This document shows, piece by piece, positions 31,319 through 35,580 of a stretch of DNA of 35,580 nucleotides. The DNA is from Rozella allomycis CSF55 (lineage: Eukaryota; Rozellomycota), in the NCBI GenBank assembly GCA_000442015.1, contig KE561185.1, forward strand, positions 1 to 35,580, given 5' to 3'. The notes under the pieces were generated by a model. That model had not been told where the DNA came from, made no database searches, and saw only the letters and a program-made list of their open reading frames with translations. The stretch's first letter is position 1; each line of letters begins with the position of its first letter. A program made the translations under genes and the position numbers.

Positions 31319-32179
31319 ATGATGGACATGATTCAAAATTATCCCACTCCAGACTCAATTAACACCCAAACTCCAAAAAGAAGAAAGGAACTTCGGTCAA
31401 TGATTGAAAAAAGCTATGCTTGCGTTACCAAACCTTGTCAGAAAAAGGAAAAAGAGAATGAAAAGCCTTTATCAACGATAAGCGAAGATCAACCAAAGTC
31501 AGATAAAAAAAGCAAGCGAGAGCTTTATGCGGAGTGGAATGTTCGATCGTTTACTGAGAGGCGAAAATTGGTGTTTGTTGCTGGCAACTTACTATCTTAC
31601 GTAACCCTTGTGAATGATAAAGTAACATTTATTTTTCTGTTAAAATTTAGTTCCATGGACAAGGAAGAGAGGCTATTACAAGGTTCCATAGTCAATGTAT
31701 TCCAAAGTTCAGTATTATATCATATTTTCAACGGTAACAAATTATATTTAAGTGTAATTAGGATATCCCAGTACGCTTTATGTAGCAATGAAACATTTAT
31801 ATTTGCTTTGATTTACATAGATCGAGTTTTGGCGTCATGTCCAAGTATTTTATTAACATCATTGAATATCCATCGGATGTTTTTAACATCTGTTTTAATT
31901 GCAGGAAAATACAACGATGATTGCTTCTTTGCAAATAGTCATTATGCTCGCATTGGTGGAATATCATGTACGGAAATGACAAATTTGGAGAGAGAGTTTC
32001 TAGCCTATTTAAAATATGATTTGAGTGTTCCGTTATCAACATACGATTACTATACAAAGAATCTGGATTCATTTCTTAAAAAAGTATCGTCCCTACCTCA
32101 TGAAAAGACAATCAAATATCCTTTCATGTCGTTAATCCATTTAATGTCCACAATGACCATCAATCAAAATATAATATAA
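31319..32179 (+). CDS. Pho80-like (PCL family) cyclin
   Basis: Regulatory subunit for a Pho85-type cyclin-dependent kinase. Introns 31622-31650 and 31734-31761 are removed to give 267 residues. The cyclin box then reads REAITRFHSQCIPKFSIISY, FQRISQYALCSNETFIFALI, YIDRVLASCP, SLNIHRMFLTSVLIAGKYND and ARIGGISCTEMTNLEREFLA, close to Pho80/PCL. The unspliced sequence is also open, because the two introns total 57 nt and the middle exon is then read in a different frame; that reading has no cyclin similarity there. The N-terminus is basic and phosphosite-like (TPDSINTQTPKRRKEL). Confidence 0.9.
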   Translation: MMDMIQNYPTPDSINTQTPKRRKELRSMIEKSYACVTKPCQKKEKENEKPLSTISEDQPKSDKKSKRELYAEWNVRSFTERRKLVFVAGNLLSYVTLVNDKVTFIFLLKFSSMDKEERLLQGSIVNVFQSSVLYHIFNGNKLYLSVIRISQYALCSNETFIFALIYIDRVLASCPSILLTSLNIHRMFLTSVLIAGKYNDDCFFANSHYARIGGISCTEMTNLEREFLAYLKYDLSVPLSTYDYYTKNLDSFLKKVSSLPHEKTIKYPFMSLIHLMSTMTINQNII

Positions 32180-32204
32180 ATTTATTATTTGCTCTACATA
32201 ACAT

Positions 32205-32945
32205 CTATTCTTCATTTCCCTCCTCATTCTCATCCCCATCCTCACCTTCGCCTTCATCATCATCTTCCTCCATTTCATCCCCTTGTTCCCACCATTGAAC
32301 ACATCCTAAACCATCTTCAGCTATTGTACACTATGAACCTAACAATCAATCAATTACTGTAATCGTGTATGGTGATACCTTTTTCGTATCCTCCTCTGGA
32401 TTCTTTTGAAATTCTTTTGGATGCACATCTACAAACGTTTCACTTGCAACTCTACATCTAATAATATCTCCTTTATCCATTGCTAATTCATCCCCGTCAT
32501 AGTTCCATATCCATCGTTGGTTGTGAGAATCACTACTCAATTAAAAATGACTTTTTTACAAGTGTGAATCTTTTTGTAACAATGAATGTGGTATAAATAT
32601 ATCCTGAAAAAAACCCACCGAAATTGTTATTCCTTGTTCTGAAGATGAATTAAGGACTCCTCGTATAATCTCACCAGTAAATGGGCGGAAGATAATCATC
32701 CTGAAGATAACTAGTTTCAAAAGCTAAAATCTCATACCTTTTACATATGTACAGCCCTCACTTGGATGTATAAACGGATCAATAATAGATTTAATGTCAT
32801 AAACAGATATGCATAGTCCAACGTTATCAATAACTCGGTTGCTGTATTTTCGGTTTATCGCTTCGTTTACGGCTTTGTGAAATTCTTTATCGAGGTCGGA
32901 AGGATGTATTTGTATGGTATCTTCTATTAAAGTGAGATGGAACAT
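32205..32945 (-). CDS. RPC25: RNA polymerase III subunit RPC25/RPC8
   Basis: Stalk subunit of Pol III, the counterpart of Rpb7, with a role in initiation. Four exons (introns of 27, 24 and 27 nt; the 24-nt one is the shortest in the window) give 220 residues. The tip domain is MFHLTLIEDTIQIHPSDLDK with IDNVGLCISVYDIKSIID. The OB domain is FRMIIFRPFTGEIIRGVLNS, ISVGFFQDIFIPHSLL, RWIWNYDGDELAMDKGDIIR and CRVASETFVDVHP, followed by SPYTITCTIAEDGLGCVQWW. After WW, where the human protein ends within a few residues, there is an extra acidic tail of about 24 residues (EMEEDDDEGEGEDGDENEEG). It is convergent with the cyclin gene, 25 bp apart. Confidence 0.93.
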
Positions 32946-32974
32946 GGTTTTTCAAAAGTGGCCTAGTCGCTTTG

Positions 32975-32975
32975 N
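32975..32975. other. Single-N join with duplicated flanks
   Basis: The 17 bp at 32958-32974 and at 32976-32992 (GTGGCCTAGTCGC...TTG) differ at one base. The N lies in the 69-bp space between the divergent RPC25 and TMEM256-like genes and looks like an overlap of two contig ends. Confidence 0.7.
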
Positions 32976-33014
32976 GTGGCCTAGTCGCCTTGTAAATCGT
33001 GCAAAGTTGTTTCA

Positions 33015-33428
33015 ATGATTTATGTTGATTGGAAAATTAAAGCTGCGGGATTGCTAGGCGCATCCGCTGTACTTTTAGGGTATATTTTATGGACTGCTAA
33101 AATAGGGCATTTGGAGCGCATTCATTGAAATTTTGAAAAATCACATAACTGATATGAACAAGATCAAGTCGTGGGAAACAGCAGCACATTACCAAGTAAA
33201 ATTATTAATTTGCTTGTATAGCTAATTCATGCTGCAGCTGTTCTCGCTGTATCACAGGTACCTTCATTGACCGCTATTCATCCCGCAACTTTGATGCTTA
33301 CAGGATCATGCATGTTTTCAGGATCAATTTATCTTCTTGTTCTTAAACCCAGCTGGAAGTTTTTGGGGCCTGTTACACCACTGGGAGGTCTGCTGATGGC
33401 CGCGGGTTGGGCAGCTTTAGTTATATAA
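33015..33428 (+). pseudogene. TMEM256/DUF423 membrane protein with a one-base frameshift
   Basis: Small inner-membrane protein family of unknown biochemical role. Exons joined across introns of 26 and 26 nt read IKAAGLLGASAVLLGAFGAH, the family signature, then LKNHITDMNKIKSWETAAHY, LIHAAAVLAVSQ and a membrane-rich end ([34 protein letters not shown]). Between GAFGAHSLKF and LKNHIT the frame must change by one base in the run AAATTTTGAAAAA near 33127-33139. The spliced length is one base short of a multiple of three. With five T instead of four the protein would be complete, so a homopolymer sequencing error is as likely as a true broken gene. Confidence 0.8.
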
Positions 33429-33917
33429 CAGCCAAATTCATTTTCAAAGTTTCAGAATTTAATTTATTTGAATAAATGCAATTTATATTATTTCCTTTAG
33501 GAATTGACCTTGTATTTGTATCTAAAGTTGTAATTTTGTAATGGACATACGCGCACTTTGGACATGTATAAAAAACAGTTTGCCCTTCATCAGCCGATCG
33601 AAGTTGCATGGTATGAAATGTCATTTCTGGGTTCCCACATTTCGGACATTTTTCTTTAATCTACACATCAAGATATACCATCCGGAATACCGTAGCACCT
33701 TCTTCTAAACGTTCCTCCTTTTCTTTAACAATCAGATGAACAAAAAGATCTCTCTTGCTTTCATGCACAACTTCGTTATTTTCAAAAACTGTTCCAAAGT
33801 AAAGAAATTTGTACCTTGCGCTGACTGTATATATCCACATGTATTGCATGTAACGTGAGATTGATCTCCTGGATAATCTAACAGGTTTGAACACTCTGGA
33901 CAAAACTGTAATGTCAT
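33421..33917 (-). CDS. RPA12: RNA polymerase I subunit RPA12 (TFIIS-like zinc ribbon)
   Basis: Pol I subunit needed for transcript cleavage and termination. Exons joined across introns of 26 and 30 nt give 146 residues. The N-terminal zinc ribbon has Cys6, Cys9, Cys24 and Cys27 ([17 protein letters not shown]). The C-terminal ribbon has [20 protein letters not shown], then the acidic DE pair and [18 protein letters not shown] favours RPA12 over RPB9 or RPC11. The predicted end is about 20 residues longer than in yeast and overlaps the convergent TMEM256-like stop by 8 bp. A 25-nt GT-AG segment after CPKCAY could be a third intron, ending the gene at 33483 with 117 residues. Divergent start 23 bp from the next gene. 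Confidence 0.88.
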
Positions 33918-33940
33918 TTTTTAGCAGGCTGCGCCACGTA

Positions 33941-34457
33941 ATGGGTTGTTGTTTTGGAAAACCATTGAAATCTAGCGACTCACATACTGTAATTAAGATA
34001 TTCTATTTTAAAATAGACAGAAGAGCGGTCGGGTCTATTGAAAAGAGATTCAAAGTAATGATCTTGGTTTTCATTAACTAGTTGGAAGCTGGCAAATGAG
34101 CTGGATTCTGAGAAATCAGAGCTTGCTAAAATAGTTGAAAGAGCATCCGAGTAATATAATTATCGCTTTGATAAGTGTAGGAGCTTTATTAATATCCAAT
34201 CGGCGATGCGCCCGACAATTACCCCGTCACCAAACTCAGCCAACCAAGTAGAAACCTTGCGGGATACTCTTAACAAAAAATTCACTCTAAGGAACGACTC
34301 CAAATCGTCGGATACATTCTTGTCGTTTGAAACTCCGTTCAATGCGAATATAGATGAAGAGAAGAATCGATCGATGATTGATATCCAGGAAGCTCTGAAT
34401 TTGTACAAGAGGTCTATTCCGAATGATTTGATTGTGGAGGGCCCGAAAGGATTATAA
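33941..34457 (+). CDS. LAMTOR1/p18-like lipidated lysosomal scaffold
   Basis: Four exons (introns 33989-34016, 34055-34081, 34151-34180) give 143 residues. The start MGCCFGKPLKSS has Gly2 for myristoylation and Cys3/Cys4 for palmitoylation, as in LAMTOR1 of the Ragulator complex that anchors Rag GTPases and TORC1 to lysosomes. TEERSGLLKRDS resembles the region after the lipid anchor, and SELAKIVERASESFINIQSA resembles the helix of LAMTOR1 (LLSSILAKTASNIID type). The C-terminal DIQEALNLYKRSIPNDLIVE is also compatible. The family is poorly conserved, so another lipid-anchored adaptor is possible. The downstream C3orf33-like ATG is only 24 bp after the stop. Confidence 0.6.
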
Positions 34458-34481
34458 ATTTCCATTTTTGTTAATTTTTAA

Positions 34482-35161
34482 ATGGATTGGATTGATGAGA
34501 GGTTGTACTATGTGAGGACTTTTGTTAATGTTTCTGTGGTTGTTTCTTCTGCTGTTTTTGGTTATAAATATCTCGTATGATGCGTTTAATGGTTTAATTG
34601 AGAAACAGAGACATTTTACGAGCGTGCACCAAATACCTGAAAAGTACTTTAAGAGACACATTTTTCTTAAAGGAACTGTTGGTTGTGATAAGAATGGCGA
34701 GCCTTTGTTTTATCATAGTGGGCCAAACCTCTACCGCTTTGTGAAATGGTATATTAACAGACCTGTGGGTAATGAATGATGGAGATTTGAAATAAGAAAA
34801 TAGTGGAATGCCTATAAGCATTTGGGGATTGGTAGTGACCAAGGAAAGGTTGAAATTTGTTGTCGATGGATTGAAGAACAAGACTGTGTATTTGTGCTCG
34901 CATAGTGTAGAAAATGGAGTATTAATTAGTTCATTATTCAAGAAGAGAATGTTTTTGGTAAAATGATTGTTTTAATAATTAATGTGAAAGTTTAACAAGG
35001 ATGCCTTTGTTGATGAAGTCATGGAGGGAAATGTAAAAGTAGATGAAAGAATTGAAGAAATGGCAAAATCCCCATTTCAAATAAAAATAAAGAAATCATA
35101 TGAAAAAAGAAACAATAAATCATCAAAGATTTTTAGATTTATGAAAAGAAAATGGAATTAA
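34482..35161 (+). CDS. C3orf33-like protein with N-terminal membrane segment
   Basis: Four exons (introns 34575-34602, 34769-34796, 34958-34990) give 196 residues. The start MDWIDERLYYVRTFVNVSVV leads into a hydrophobic anchor (VVVSSAVFGYKYL). FTSVHQIPEKYFKRHIFLKG then closely follows the pattern of human C3orf33 (IP...FI/YFRR..KLRG), a member of the staphylococcal-nuclease-like OB-fold group. The middle shows PISIWGLVVTKERLKFVVDG and KTVYLCSHSVENGVLISSLF; the C-terminus is lysine-rich and basic (SPFQIKIKKSYEKRNNKSSK). Molecular function is not established for the family, and no nuclease active site is obvious. Confidence 0.7.
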
Positions 35162-35162
35162 T

Positions 35163-35580
35163 TTATTGACAAGAATTAAAACGAGCCAAAACGATGATTA
35201 GAAGAAGAATTTGTAGAATAAATGAAGATTTAATAATGCCTAGTTGTGATAAAGTTTGAATGTTACCTGGATAATGAATTTGGTTGTGAATGTTGACAAT
35301 TAAATTGATTGGAGATTCCTTTTTACATGCTAACAGTTCTTTTAAGATAATACTTGATTCTGTAATTGTCTCTTTAGGTTCTCTTTGTTTAACTTTTTCA
35401 ATTTCAACTTCTTCAATTTCAACATCTTTGCCTTCGGTTGATTGTTCATTAGAATTGTTAATTTCAATTAATTGTTTAAATATTTGAGCGCCAGCAATTT
35501 GATTCAAATCTTCTTCATCATTTAATGTGCTTTCGTTTGTATGATCACTTGTTTCTATTTCTTCATCAAAGTCAGTTTCG
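35163..35580 (-). CDS. Partial gene: C-terminus of a probable tail-anchored protein
   Basis: An open frame enters from the right edge and stops at 35163, so the 5' part is missing. It is acidic and polar at first (ETDFDEEIETSDHTNES, then VEIEEVEIEKVKQREPKETI) and ends with a hydrophobic helix (IIKSSFILQILLLIIVLARF) and four polar residues, the layout of a tail-anchored membrane protein. A 27-nt GT-AG segment at 35240-35266 has the local intron length and is open in frame, so either splice form is possible. The family is not recognised. Confidence 0.55.
   Translation of the reverse strand, partial: ETDFDEEIETSDHTNESTLNDEEDLNQIAGAQIFKQLIEINNSNEQSTEGKDVEIEEVEIEKVKQREPKETITESSIILKELLACKKESPINLIVNIHNQIHYPGNIQTLSQLGIIKSSFILQILLLIIVLARFNSCQ

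Noticed and set aside
319-35161. Use of a variant genetic code to explain the in-frame stops
   Set aside because: All stops inside genes fall in removable 24-35 nt introns, and TAA, TAG and TGA each end genes at family-appropriate positions.
1-35580. tRNA or rRNA genes
   Set aside because: I looked for cloverleaf-like and rRNA-like stretches in the gene-free intervals and saw none. A covariance-model scan would be more sensitive.

Overview
The window is a gene-dense stretch of a eukaryotic nuclear genome. It is AT-rich, uses the standard code (TAA, TAG and TGA all end genes) and is packed with extremely short spliceosomal introns. I reconstructed 89 introns in 22 genes. Each is 24-35 nt, almost always 26-30 nt, with GT(A/G) at the 5' end and AG at the 3' end apart from one GT-TG case. 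In every finished gene except one frameshifted gene, removing the introns leaves a length divisible by three. A mitochondrial translation factor (IF3) and a probably mitochondrial serine hydroxymethyltransferase point to working mitochondria. A B9D1 transition-zone protein and a DRC8 axonemal protein point to a flagellated stage. Together with Pho80-type cyclin, Vta1, Sec24 and F-box/ankyrin genes this suggests a flagellated opisthokont, perhaps an early-diverging fungus of the Rozella/Cryptomycota type. That assignment is inference; I could not search a database.

Layout: 0.3-1.2 kb proteasome alpha-7; 1.3-5.7 kb two large coiled-coil genes of unknown role; 5.8-8.5 kb (minus) SHMT and mitochondrial IF3; 8.5-9.2 kb a small unknown; 9.3-12.6 kb Sec24; 12.8 kb a tiny secreted or membrane peptide; 13.1-16.0 kb (minus) a cluster of F-box/ankyrin sequence broken by single-N assembly joins; 16.1-16.7 kb B9D1; 16.9-18.5 kb (minus) Prp40 without WW domains; 18.85 kb an ankyrin relic; 19.1-21.9 kb (minus) an M1 aminopeptidase; 22.2 kb a Copia-type Gag fragment; 22.6-24.1 kb a FUT8-like fucosyltransferase; 24.4-26.0 kb U2AF65; 26.0-29.3 kb (minus) DRC8, a SUMO protease and a protein kinase; 29.5-30.2 kb (minus) a Polycomb-type RING-RAWUL protein; 30.2-32.2 kb Vta1 and a Pho80-like cyclin; 32.2-35.6 kb RPC25, TMEM256/DUF423 (frameshifted), RPA12, a LAMTOR1-like protein, a C3orf33-like protein and a partial tail-anchored protein.

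The genes are mostly single-copy housekeeping genes with no operon logic, but intergenic space is very small. Divergent start codons are 23-56 bp apart in four pairs, and convergent stops are 21-59 bp apart in three pairs and may overlap in a fourth. Two splicing factors encoded here, U2AF65 and Prp40, belong to the machinery that must process the tiny introns. The accessory material is the ankyrin cluster, its relic, the Gag fragment and the small peptide. The most noteworthy points are the intron size class, a Polycomb PCGF-like protein in what looks like a fungal-grade genome, a WW-less Prp40, and the F-box/ankyrin family with 31-residue repeats.
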